Assembly: GCA_018401135.1 (NCBI GenBank)
Contig: JAGYLL010000007.1
Location: 1-33,593, forward strand
DNA: 33,593 nucleotides
DNA from: Candidatus Moraniibacteriota bacterium
GTDB lineage: Bacteria; Patescibacteriota; Minisyncoccia; Moranbacterales; GCA-2747515
Reading direction: 5' to 3'
This document shows, piece after piece, positions 9,476-17,817 of this stretch; the first letter of the stretch is position 1, and the number at the start of each line of letters is the position of its first letter. A model generated the notes under the pieces. The model saw nothing but the letters and a program-made list of their open reading frames with translations. It made no database searches and had not been told where the DNA came from. Made by a program: the position numbers and the translations under genes.

Positions 9476-11404
9476 ATGAATTATCCTGAAGATATAACAC
9501 GATTTGCAAAAACAAACTTTCGGAATAGGGAGGTTACTTTTGGCATAAAAACCGATGATCGTCGTCGGCATATGTATATCATTGGAAAAACAGGAATGGG
9601 AAAAACAAATCTTCTTGAGCATTTAGCTATTCAAGATATACGCAATGGCCATGGTATTGCCTATGTGGATCCTCATGGAGACACTTCCGAAAAACTCATA
9701 CAAATGATACCCCCAGAAAGGATACAAGATGTTATTTATTTTAATCCTTCTGATCAAGATTTTCCTATATCATTTAATGTTATGGAAAAAGTAGATCCTG
9801 CCTACCGTCATCTCGTAGCTTCGGGATTGGTTGGTGTTTTCAAAAAACTTTGGGCAGATTCTTGGGGTCCTCGTCTTGAATATATTTTACGAAATGCGGT
9901 CTTAGCTCTTTTGGAACATCCAGGAAGTACTCTTTTGGGGGTTATGCGTATCCTGGTTGATAAAAAATATCAAAAAGAAGTGGTTGCAAGTATAACCGAT
10001 CCCGTAGTGAGAAGTTTTTGGGTTGATGAATTTACCAAATGGAATGAGCGTGTTCTTCAGGAAGTTATTGCTCCTATTCAGAATAAAGTAGGACAATTTC
10101 TTTCAAGTTCTTTGGTAAGGAATATCGTAGGTCAAAATGAATCTTCTTTTTCTATACGAGAAGCAATGGATAGCAGAAAGATTCTTATTCTCAATCTTTC
10201 TAAGGGGCGAATTGGTGAAGATAATAGTGCTCTTTTGGGTGCTATGATGATAACGAAAATTCAACTTGCGGCGATGGCTCGAGTAGACACTCCTGAGCAA
10301 GAGCGAAAAGATTTCTATCTCTATGTTGATGAGTTTCAGAATTTTGCTACTGAATCTTTTGCAAATATTCTTTCTGAGGCAAGAAAATATAGACTCAATC
10401 TTATCCTTGCCAATCAGTATGTTAATCAAATAGATGAAATCGTAAGGGATGCTATTTTTGGGAATGCCGGTACACTTATTTCTTTTCGAGTTGGTGCAAC
10501 AGATGCAGAATTTCTTGAAAAAGAATTTGAGCCTGTTTTTTTGCAAAATGATATTATCAATCTTCCTAAGTATCATATTTATCTCAAGCTGATGATTGAT
10601 GGTATTGCTGGAGATGCTTTTAGTGCGGTAACACTTCCTCCTGTAGAGGGACAGGAACACGAAGAAGTTGCTGAAAAAGTCGTCCATTCTTCTCGTGAGA
10701 AGTACGCATCTTCGAGAGAAGAGGTTGAGGATGCTATTCGAAAGTGGAGTGGTATGGAAGGACTTTTGTTTGAAAGAAAAACCCCTTCTGTTCCAATGCC
10801 GGCAAGAGCACAAACAATTTCTCCTTCTTTTGAAAGAAAAAAAGAAGTTCTTTATAAACCAAAAGAAGTCTTTGTATCCCCGATTCCTTCTCAAGTACAA
10901 GAAAAAAATAATAACAATGAACAAAGAGATGAACGTGTACTTGAAAAGAAAGTGTCTCTTGAGGAAAAAGACAAACTTTCTGGAGAAAGAAAAGAACGTA
11001 TTTTATATGATACCGTTTGTGAAATGTGTAAAGTTCCTATCCAAGTTCCTTTCAAGCCAGATGAAAGTAGGCCGACTTTTTGTAGAGAGCATCTCAAAGA
11101 ATATCAGAGGACTGTTGCTAAATCACAAAATCCGAAACCTACTCGAATCCCTCAAGAAAATACACCCTTATTTGTTCCGAAAGAAAAAGAAAAACCACAA
11201 GTGGAAACGAATTTCAAGACATATACACCAGGAGAGCTTCCTATGAATCTTTCTCAAATGCGATTTGTAGCACCAAAAAAATTCCAATCCCTTTCTCCTT
11301 CACAACCTCATTCTGAAGAAATCCGATCTCTTTTGAAAGAAATACGAAACAAGAAGGATATTTCTTCCAAAAAAAATTCCTCAGAAAATGTTCCTTTGGA
11401 ATAA
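9476..11404 (+). CDS. TraG/VirD4/TraM-recognition-like ATPase with C-terminal zinc-binding tail
   Basis: Walker A GKTGMGKTN, YVDPHGDTSEKL, Walker B FYLYVDEFQNFAT, LANQYVNQ; tail with CEMC...FCREH. Confidence 0.82.
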   Translation: MNYPEDITRFAKTNFRNREVTFGIKTDDRRRHMYIIGKTGMGKTNLLEHLAIQDIRNGHGIAYVDPHGDTSEKLIQMIPPERIQDVIYFNPSDQDFPISFNVMEKVDPAYRHLVASGLVGVFKKLWADSWGPRLEYILRNAVLALLEHPGSTLLGVMRILVDKKYQKEVVASITDPVVRSFWVDEFTKWNERVLQEVIAPIQNKVGQFLSSSLVRNIVGQNESSFSIREAMDSRKILILNLSKGRIGEDNSALLGAMMITKIQLAAMARVDTPEQERKDFYLYVDEFQNFATESFANILSEARKYRLNLILANQYVNQIDEIVRDAIFGNAGTLISFRVGATDAEFLEKEFEPVFLQNDIINLPKYHIYLKLMIDGIAGDAFSAVTLPPVEGQEHEEVAEKVVHSSREKYASSREEVEDAIRKWSGMEGLLFERKTPSVPMPARAQTISPSFERKKEVLYKPKEVFVSPIPSQVQEKNNNNEQRDERVLEKKVSLEEKDKLSGERKERILYDTVCEMCKVPIQVPFKPDESRPTFCREHLKEYQRTVAKSQNPKPTRIPQENTPLFVPKEKEKPQVETNFKTYTPGELPMNLSQMRFVAPKKFQSLSPSQPHSEEIRSLLKEIRNKKDISSKKNSSENVPLE

Positions 11405-11426
11405 TTATTGTAATAGTTTTTATCGT

Positions 11427-11702
11427 ATGAGTTATGCCTATCAACCCCAACCATCTGAAGATGATAAACGGAGGGATTCTATAGAAATTGAACGAGAGAT
11501 GACTATTTTTGAATCTGATCTCAAAAAAATTCAAAGGGAAAAAGAAGCTCTTAGTTTTGAATATAAAAGAAGAGAAAATCAGATAAAACGACTAAAGTTA
11601 GAGTTGGAAGAGATTGTAGAAAAAAGAAAAACAGAAAAAGAAGAATACTATATGTTAGATGAAATAAATAAGCTCAAGAAGAAGCGGAATACCTTGATTT
11701 AG
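11427..11702 (+). CDS. Small coiled-coil protein
   Basis: MSYAYQPQPSEDDKRRDSIEIEREMTIFESDLKKIQREKEAL... heptad-rich; 22 nt after the ATPase stop. Confidence 0.6.
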   Translation: MSYAYQPQPSEDDKRRDSIEIEREMTIFESDLKKIQREKEALSFEYKRRENQIKRLKLELEEIVEKRKTEKEEYYMLDEINKLKKKRNTLI

Positions 11703-11810
11703 TTTTTCCTACATTCTTTCATCGAGAAATATCTTTTTGTCGTTATTTTTATTTTCAAAAAATATTGAGATAGAGAGTATTTTCTTTAATAAGATTTTAA
11801 AGAAAAATTC

Positions 11811-11839
11811 TTGACTTTTTGTTATTTTTGTTGTATTAT
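11811..11839 (+). promoter_or_regulatory. Sigma70-type promoter
   Basis: TTGACT - 17 nt - TATTAT. Confidence 0.6.
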
Positions 11840-11893
11840 TTATGTGCGTAAAAAGTGGTAGTATCTTTAACTTTCAGGCTAAGGGAGAGACTG

Positions 11894-12238
11894 ATGGAGA
11901 TTTTACTTGATGTGAACAAAGAAACATTAGGAGTTTCCATTTATAGATGCGAGGGGTGTCCCCAACTTTCCTTGATGATAAATATCCTTCCTGAAGCAAG
12001 AGAAGGGATTTTTATCTCAAGGAAACGTTTCCTTAATGAAGTTATTTACATTACTATCGAGAAAAAGGGCTCTAGTAGTCAAAGCAAGGGAAAAGAGAGG
12101 ACATTCGTTCTTTTCTCGTGTGGGGGGCATTATAATGTAATGTCTGAAAAAGAATATAGAAAGAAAAAGACAAGACCCTGCAAAAGACCAGGTCGTCGAA
12201 TGAACGGGGGAGTGCAACTCCCTTTGCATAACAAATAG
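11894..12238 (+). CDS. Hypothetical protein, monocistronic
   Basis: MEILLDVNKETLGVSIYRCEGCPQLSLMINILPEAREGIFISRKRF...; AAGGGAGAG before ATG, promoter and terminator flank it. Confidence 0.5.
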   Translation: MEILLDVNKETLGVSIYRCEGCPQLSLMINILPEAREGIFISRKRFLNEVIYITIEKKGSSSQSKGKERTFVLFSCGGHYNVMSEKEYRKKKTRPCKRPGRRMNGGVQLPLHNK

Positions 12239-12260
12239 AGGAGGAATTCAAGAGAAAAAA

Positions 12261-12287
12261 ACGGTCTCACCGCGATGAGGCCGTTTT
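12261..12287 (+). terminator. Intrinsic terminator
   Basis: ACGGTCTCA-CCGCGA-TGAGGCCGT-TTT (one G-U pair). Confidence 0.8.
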
Positions 12288-12321
12288 ATATTTGGCTTTA
12301 TAGTAAGCTAAATATACGAAA

Positions 12322-12348
12322 TTAGCACTCTGGCTTGACGACTGCTAA
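12322..12348 (+). promoter_or_regulatory. CIRCE operator (HrcA binding site)
   Basis: TTAGCACTC-N9-GACTGCTAA; one mismatch to consensus TTAGCACTC-N9-GAGTGCTAA; upstream of hrcA. Confidence 0.92.
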
Positions 12349-12363
12349 ATCACGTTTTATACT
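12335..12363 (+). promoter_or_regulatory. Heat-shock operon promoter embedded in CIRCE
   Basis: TTGACG - 17 nt - TATACT; -35 lies in the CIRCE spacer/right arm. Confidence 0.85.
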
Positions 12364-12390
12364 AGAGATATATTTATAGAGCACTCGTGT

Positions 12391-13149
12391 ATGAATGATC
12401 GCCAACAAAAAATACTTTCTGCTCTTATCGAAGAGTATACAAAGACTGGATTACCCGTAGGTTCACAATGTCTTGTTGAGGGGTATTTTCGAGATGTAAG
12501 CACGGCGACGATTCGAAATGATATGGGTATTCTTGAAGATGAAGGATATCTCTATCAACCCCATATAAGTTCAGGAAGAATTCCCACAGATAAAGGCTAT
12601 CGATATTTTGTGGAGAATATGATGAAAAACAAAGAGCTTTCTCGTCAAGAACAGTTTCATTTACAAAAAGAAATCCTCCAACTTCGTGCAAAAAATGTCC
12701 GTATGGCACGAACAACAGCAAAACTCCTTGCTTCTTTTTCTGGCAATGTTGGGCTGAGTGGGATAGTGGAAAAAGAAGAGTTTTATGAGTGTGGTTTACG
12801 CAGACTTTTGGAAGAAGAAAATGACCATGACGAGCTTTGTCAACTTGCAGAAGCACTAGATTATATTGATGAAAAAATAGACACGCTTCTGAGAGAAATG
12901 AAGAATGGAGAAACACGTATTTACATAGGTGATGAAAATCCTATACAAGAAATATCGGGATATTCTATGGTTATATCTCCTTATGAAAATGAAGGGGGTG
13001 AGCGAGGCATTGTAGCTGTTATCGGACCAAAGCGGATGCAGTATGAAAAGAATACATCTCTTGTCGAATATGTAAGAAATCTTCTCACAAAACCAACGCT
13101 TTTGATCGTGGTGCTATGTTCTGGATCGAGTTTTTTGATTATTTCCTAA
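12391..13149 (+). CDS. hrcA: Heat-inducible transcription repressor HrcA (short form)
   Basis: MNDRQQKILSALIEEYTKTGLPVGSQCLVE...STATIRNDMGILEDEGYLYQPHISSGRIPTDKGYRYFV; GIVAVIGPKRMQYEKNTSLVEYV. Confidence 0.95.
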   Translation: MNDRQQKILSALIEEYTKTGLPVGSQCLVEGYFRDVSTATIRNDMGILEDEGYLYQPHISSGRIPTDKGYRYFVENMMKNKELSRQEQFHLQKEILQLRAKNVRMARTTAKLLASFSGNVGLSGIVEKEEFYECGLRRLLEEENDHDELCQLAEALDYIDEKIDTLLREMKNGETRIYIGDENPIQEISGYSMVISPYENEGGERGIVAVIGPKRMQYEKNTSLVEYVRNLLTKPTLLIVVLCSGSSFLIIS

Positions 13150-13165
13150 AAATATATATAAACGT

Positions 13166-14059
13166 ATGAAAGAGAAGTCACAAACAAAAGATGAGCAAGA
13201 AGAAATGCTTGGGAGTATCGTTCCTGTAGCTGTCGGCATCATTCTTAATAAAGAGGGTAAAATTTTTCTCGCTCAAGGAAAGAAATATAAAAATGCCTAT
13301 ATTCTTCCGGGTGGAAAGGTTGAAAAAGGAGAAAGTTTAGAGGAAACTCTGCAGAGAGAAATTTTCGAAGAAACAGGAATGCGACCAAATATTGACGAGC
13401 GTTTGAGTTTTGATCAGATTATTTTCGATTCAAAACGATACCTTTTGTGTAATTTTATTCTTTCTTGGGAAGGGTCTGATGAAGAGATAGTACTCAATGA
13501 AGAATATAGTGGAAAGTACGATTGGTATTCTGTAGATGAAGCTCTCGAGCTTACCCTTGGAGGAAATGCCCCCGTAGCTCTCGGTGCCTACAAAGAATAT
13601 GTCGAGAAAAAAGAGTCTTTAAATGGATGGCGAAGGTGCTTGGCAGATTTTGAAAATCACAAGAAGCGTCAAGAATTTTTCGGAAGAGAATTAGCAGATC
13701 GTGCTTTGGAAAATACGGCCATTGCTCTTTTGCCGGTAGTAGATAATTTTTCTTCTTCTGTTTCTCACATTCCACAAGGACATGAGAATGATCCTTGGGT
13801 AACAGGTATAATGTATATTCAAAAGCAACTAGAAATGGTTTTACAAGAAATGGACATACAAGAAATTCCCACACAAGAAGGAGATGTTTTCGATCCAAGT
13901 ATGCACGAAGCAATAGAAAATAAAGAAAAAAATAGAGTTAAAGAAGAAGATGAGGGAGAAGAGGAGGAAAAAAAAGAATGTATCGAAAAAATTATCCAGA
14001 AAGGGTATACCTTCAAAGGAAAAGTTATACGTCCTACACGGGTTGTAGTAGGAGAATAA
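13166..14059 (+). CDS. grpE: NUDIX hydrolase - GrpE fusion protein
   Basis: N-term Nudix box GKVEKGESLEETLQREIFEETGM (GX5EX7REUXEEXGU); C-term GrpE WRRCLADFENHKKRQEFF...ALLPVVDNF...GDVFDPSMHEAI...IIQKGYTFKGKVIRPTRVVV; one continuous frame. Confidence 0.88.
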   Translation: MKEKSQTKDEQEEMLGSIVPVAVGIILNKEGKIFLAQGKKYKNAYILPGGKVEKGESLEETLQREIFEETGMRPNIDERLSFDQIIFDSKRYLLCNFILSWEGSDEEIVLNEEYSGKYDWYSVDEALELTLGGNAPVALGAYKEYVEKKESLNGWRRCLADFENHKKRQEFFGRELADRALENTAIALLPVVDNFSSSVSHIPQGHENDPWVTGIMYIQKQLEMVLQEMDIQEIPTQEGDVFDPSMHEAIENKEKNRVKEEDEGEEEEKKECIEKIIQKGYTFKGKVIRPTRVVVGE

Positions 14060-14142
14060 TTGAAAGATGAGGAATGTACATCTGTACTACACAGAGGAGG
14101 GAATATAATAATATAAGAGTAAAAAGAAAGGAGGTGAGAAAT

Positions 14143-14556
14143 ATGCGAAGACACATTATGCAATGGCATCCTTTGGGAGAAATCGATCGATTTTTCGATG
14201 AAGATGCGTGGATGGGAGGAAACTTTTCTCCTGCAATGGACATCTATCAAGATGGGGACTCAGTTGTAGCAAAAGTCTCGCTTCCTGAAGTTGATCCCAA
14301 AGATGTCGAGATTTCTGTGGAAAATGACGTTTTGACCATTTCTGGTCAAAAGAAAGAGAAAAAAGAAATTAAACACGAAGATTACTATCGAAAAGAAATT
14401 CGTGAAGGGAGTTTTTCTCGAAGCGTCGTCCTTCCTATGAAGGTGAAAAGCGAGGAAACGAAGGCTTCATATACAAAAGGTGTTTTGGAAATAGTTATGC
14501 CAAAAGCCGATGAAGTAAAGCCCAAGAGAATCGCTATTGCGACCAAAGAAGAGTAG
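14143..14556 (+). CDS. Hsp20/alpha-crystallin small heat-shock protein
   Basis: FSPAMDIYQDGDSVVAKVSLPEVDPKDVEISVENDVLTISGQKKE...GSFSRSVVLP...KASYTKGVLEIVMPK; strong SD AAAGGAGGTGAG. Confidence 0.94.
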   Translation: MRRHIMQWHPLGEIDRFFDEDAWMGGNFSPAMDIYQDGDSVVAKVSLPEVDPKDVEISVENDVLTISGQKKEKKEIKHEDYYRKEIREGSFSRSVVLPMKVKSEETKASYTKGVLEIVMPKADEVKPKRIAIATKEE

Positions 14557-14566
14557 TACTTCTTGA

Positions 14567-14596
14567 CGCCGTTTCACTTTGGGTTATGAAACGGCG
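14567..14596. promoter_or_regulatory. Perfect 10-bp inverted repeat between hsp20 and dnaK
   Basis: CGCCGTTTCA-CTTTGGGTTA-TGAAACGGCG, no following T-tract; overlaps a possible TTGACG-16-TATGAA promoter. Confidence 0.6.
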
Positions 14597-14649
14597 GAAA
14601 GGGTGTGGTACATACATAATAAATACGTTATTAATAATAAAAGAAGTAT

Positions 14650-16581
14650 ATGAGTAAAATTTTAGGAATCGATCTTGGAACCACAAACTCTGCTATGTCA
14701 GTTGTTATGGGTGGTAAACCAGAAATTGTAGAGAACAAAGAAGGAAATAGAACAACACCTTCTATAGTGGCTATTTCCAAAACGGGAGAGCGTCTCGTGG
14801 GTCTTCTTGCTAAACGTCAAGGAGTTACCAATCCTACGAATACGCTTTTTTCTGTGAAGCGACTTATCGGAAGAAATTTCGATGATGCTGATGTACAAAA
14901 AGATATCAAAGGACTTCCTTATAAAGTCGTCAAAGCTTCTAACGGAGGTGTGAAAGTTGTTATGAGTGGTAAAGAATATACTCCACAAGAAATTAGTGCG
15001 ATGATTTTGCAAAAACTCAAAAGTGATGCAGAAGCAAAAATAGGAGAAACTATAACCGATGCTATCATTACTGTCCCAGCGTATTTCGATGATGCTCAAA
15101 GAAAAGCAACAAAAGAAGCAGGAGAAATTGCTGGACTCAATGTGAAGCGTGTTATCAATGAACCAACCGCAGCCGCTCTTGCTTATGGTTTTGATAAGAG
15201 AAAAAATGAGCAGATTGCGGTATACGATTTGGGAGGAGGAACATTCGATATTTCTATTCTCGAAGTGGGGGATGATACGATAGAAGTAAAATCTACTCAT
15301 GGTGATACCCATCTTGGAGGAGATGATTTCGATCAGAGAATTATCGATTGGATTTTGACAGAATTCAAGAAACAAGAGGGTATTGATCTTGGAAATGATC
15401 CTTTGGCACTCCAACGTATCAAAGAAGCTTCTGAAAAAGCAAAGATTGAACTTTCTACAGCACTTGAGACAGAAATAAATCAACCATTTATTACTTCTGA
15501 TGCCAATGGTCCCAAGCACCTCGTGATGACACTTAAACGATCTAAGCTTGAAGAGCTTGTAAGTGATCTCGTCGACAAGACATTGGAGCCTATGAAACAG
15601 GCACTTGCTGATGCTAAACTTGAACCCAAAGATATTGAAGAAGTAGTAATGGTAGGAGGAATGACTCGTATGCCTTTGGTTATACAAAAAGTCGAAGCGT
15701 TTTTCGGTAAAAAATGCAATGCAAGTGTAAATCCTGATGAAGTTGTGGCTATAGGAGCCGCGATTCAAGGTGGTGTGATGATGGGAGATGTAAAAGATGT
15801 TCTTTTGCTTGATGTTACTCCGCTTACACTTGGTATCGAAACTATGGGGGGAGTAGCAACACCGCTTATCGAGAAAAACACAACCGTTCCTACACAGAAA
15901 TCACAAGTCTTTTCTACCGCTTCTGATAATCAACCAAGTGTAGAAATCCATGTGGTACAAGGAGAACGTGCTGTGGCTTCTGATAACAAATCTTTAGGAA
16001 GATTTATTCTCGATGGTATCCCACCTTCTCCTCGTGGTATTCCTCAGGTTGAAGTAACTTTTGATATAGATGCCAACGGAATCCTTAGCGTAACTGCCAA
16101 AGATAAAGCTACAGGGAAAACGCAATCTATAAAAATAGAAGCTTCAAGTGGTCTTACCAAAGAAGAAATTGAAAGAATGAAAAAAGACGCAGAACTTCAC
16201 GCAGAAGAAGACAAGAAGAAAAAAGAAGCTGTAGAAATTCGAAACACAGCAGATACTCTTGTCTTTACGACAGAGAAGGCTCTGCGAGAAGCAGGAGACA
16301 AAGTTAGTGCTGAAGAGAAAAAACCAGTAGAAGAAAAAGTCGAAGCACTCAAGAAACTCCTTGCTGATGAAAAATCTGAAGTAGAAGTTATAAAAACAGC
16401 TACACAGGAACTTTCTACTTCTGCTCAAGCAATAGGAGAGAAGCTTTATAAAGCATCCCAAGAAGCGGAAGCATCCAAAGCTCAAACCGCACAAGGCGAA
16501 GCTCCTACCGAAGACAAAAAAGAAGATGCAGTAAAAGATGCCGAAACAGAAGAAGACAAAAAAGAAGACGACAAGAAGTAA
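14650..16581 (+). CDS. dnaK: Chaperone DnaK (Hsp70)
   Basis: [19 protein letters not shown]...[14 protein letters not shown]...[16 protein letters not shown]...[12 protein letters not shown]. Confidence 0.99.
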   Translation: MSKILGIDLGTTNSAMSVVMGGKPEIVENKEGNRTTPSIVAISKTGERLVGLLAKRQGVTNPTNTLFSVKRLIGRNFDDADVQKDIKGLPYKVVKASNGGVKVVMSGKEYTPQEISAMILQKLKSDAEAKIGETITDAIITVPAYFDDAQRKATKEAGEIAGLNVKRVINEPTAAALAYGFDKRKNEQIAVYDLGGGTFDISILEVGDDTIEVKSTHGDTHLGGDDFDQRIIDWILTEFKKQEGIDLGNDPLALQRIKEASEKAKIELSTALETEINQPFITSDANGPKHLVMTLKRSKLEELVSDLVDKTLEPMKQALADAKLEPKDIEEVVMVGGMTRMPLVIQKVEAFFGKKCNASVNPDEVVAIGAAIQGGVMMGDVKDVLLLDVTPLTLGIETMGGVATPLIEKNTTVPTQKSQVFSTASDNQPSVEIHVVQGERAVASDNKSLGRFILDGIPPSPRGIPQVEVTFDIDANGILSVTAKDKATGKTQSIKIEASSGLTKEEIERMKKDAELHAEEDKKKKEAVEIRNTADTLVFTTEKALREAGDKVSAEEKKPVEEKVEALKKLLADEKSEVEVIKTATQELSTSAQAIGEKLYKASQEAEASKAQTAQGEAPTEDKKEDAVKDAETEEDKKEDDKK

Positions 16582-16591
16582 GATGCCATAC

Positions 16592-16618
16592 AAGCGGAAA
16601 CTCCCGCTTTTATTTTTT
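16592..16618 (+). terminator. Intrinsic terminator after dnaK
   Basis: AAGCGG-loop-CCGCTT followed by TTATTTTTT. Confidence 0.7.
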
Positions 16619-16636
16619 AAAAATAAGAAAAAATAT

Positions 16637-16954
16637 ATGAACCAACAACAGAACAATCAACAACAACAAAACCAAGTGCAGATCAAAGCCTCAGATGAAA
16701 AGCTCAAAGGAGAGTATTCCAATGTTATGCAAATTCTTCATACCAAAGAAGAATTCGTTTTGGATTTTCTCAATATTTTTCCTCCAACAGGAACGCTCAA
16801 TGGAAGAATTATTCTTTCACCAGGACATTTCAAAAGAATGATCGGTGCTATGCAAGAAAATTTGAAAAAATACGAAGAACAATTCGGAAATATCGCTCCC
16901 TCTGAATCACCAGCCAATTCTTCTGGAAAAATAGGATTTGAAGAAAGGGAGTAA
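16637..16954 (+). CDS. DUF3467 family protein
   Basis: IKASDEKLKGEYSNVMQILHTKEEFVLDFLNIFPPTGTLNGRIILSPGHFKRMIGAMQENLKKYEEQFG. Confidence 0.85.
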   Translation: MNQQQNNQQQQNQVQIKASDEKLKGEYSNVMQILHTKEEFVLDFLNIFPPTGTLNGRIILSPGHFKRMIGAMQENLKKYEEQFGNIAPSESPANSSGKIGFEERE

Positions 16955-16955
16955 A
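16927..16955. repeat. 29-nt direct repeat, copy 1 (3' end of DUF3467 gene)
   Basis: AAAAATAGGATTTGAAGAAAGGGAGTAAA, identical to 19881-19909. Confidence 0.95.
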
Positions 16956-16992
16956 GAATGATTTTACTACAATGGTAATGAACCCTCACGTA

Positions 16993-17016
16993 TAGGATGC
17001 TCAGGCATCCTATTTT
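16993..17016 (+). terminator. Intrinsic terminator
   Basis: TAGGATGC-TCAG-GCATCCTA-TTTT. Confidence 0.7.
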
Positions 17017-17085
17017 GAGTAGGAGTATTTTTATCAGAACAAAGAGCGTATTTTTTTCTAATCTATATAACAGCTACTTTTTCAT

Positions 17086-17114
17086 TTGACGGAGAATATT
17101 TTGTTGTTTAGAAT
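17086..17114 (+). promoter_or_regulatory. Promoter 6 nt upstream of ATG 17121
   Basis: TTGACG - 17 nt - TAGAAT - 6 nt - ATG. Confidence 0.7.
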
Positions 17115-17120
17115 CGTGAT

Positions 17121-17618
17121 ATGAAACGAGATAAGAAAAATACCAAAGAATGGCAATTGGTTTTATTGTGGGGTCTGATGATTTCTGGGTTGTTATTTTT
17201 TATTTTTCAATCGATTTTCTATTTGCGATTCCTTGTAGACTGGGCAAATATTTTGCTTTTAATCTTTATGAGTCTCGTTTGTTTGGGGGGAATAATTTCA
17301 AATATAGCTTACTGTAGAGGTAAAAGGGGAAATAATTCAAATCGATTTACACTGATTCGTAGACCAATACTTATATTTTTTCTTTCCTATTTTCTTTTTG
17401 GTGTATTTTATGCTGTTTTGGATATGATGTCCGGTAGTATAGGGAGTTCGATGATAAAAGGCTCATTTATACATAAGGTAATGGTATTTATGAAAGAAGG
17501 TTTTTCCATATCTAATATATTTATTGGCATACCATTTATTGTTGGGTACCTCACAGGTTTTTTTATTTATTATGCATTGAAAATATACCGAAAATATTTC
17601 AGACATCTGAAAGTATAA
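17121..17618 (+). CDS. Membrane protein, paralogue A
   Basis: Four hydrophobic segments; KNTKEWQLVLLWG...IRRPILIFFLSYFLFG...VGYLTGFFIYYALKIYR aligns with 17818..18318. Confidence 0.7.
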   Translation: MKRDKKNTKEWQLVLLWGLMISGLLFFIFQSIFYLRFLVDWANILLLIFMSLVCLGGIISNIAYCRGKRGNNSNRFTLIRRPILIFFLSYFLFGVFYAVLDMMSGSIGSSMIKGSFIHKVMVFMKEGFSISNIFIGIPFIVGYLTGFFIYYALKIYRKYFRHLKV

Positions 17619-17705
17619 GAAATATTTTTCAAAAGTTCAGCATTATTCGTGACCATTTCTCCCATGTCGACCATAAGTATTCACATTGAGAAATATAACA
17701 CTAAC

Positions 17706-17738
17706 AACATTTTCGTTTTTGAAAAATGAAAATGTTTT
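17706..17738 (+). terminator. Possible intrinsic terminator
   Basis: AACATTTTC...GAAAATGTTTTT hairpin with T-run. Confidence 0.5.
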
Positions 17739-17782
17739 TCGAAATATTACGTATATGATGGTGAATATAAGAATTTATTTTT

Positions 17783-17811
17783 TTGACAGGGAATATCTGT
17801 TTATATAGAAT
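17783..17811 (+). promoter_or_regulatory. Promoter 6 nt upstream of ATG 17818
   Basis: TTGACA - 17 nt - TAGAAT - 6 nt - ATG. Confidence 0.75.
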
Positions 17812-17817
17812 TGCTCT

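Noticed and set aside
10103-10924. 273-aa minus-strand ORF opposite the ATPase
   Set aside because: Antisense to conserved Walker-motif coding sequence; product is low-complexity Phe/Lys/Arg/Ser-rich.
10668-11246. 192-aa plus-strand ORF in another frame of the ATPase C-terminal tail
   Set aside because: Lys/Leu/Phe-rich out-of-frame translation of a repetitive charged tail; zinc-motif frame is the plausible one.
14698-15768. 356-aa minus-strand ORF opposite dnaK
   Set aside because: Fully antisense to an unambiguous DnaK; composition-driven open frame, no SD or recognisable protein pattern.
16144-16656. 170-aa minus-strand Phe/Cys-rich ORF at the dnaK 3' end
   Set aside because: Antisense of the Lys/Glu-rich DnaK tail; artefact of codon composition.
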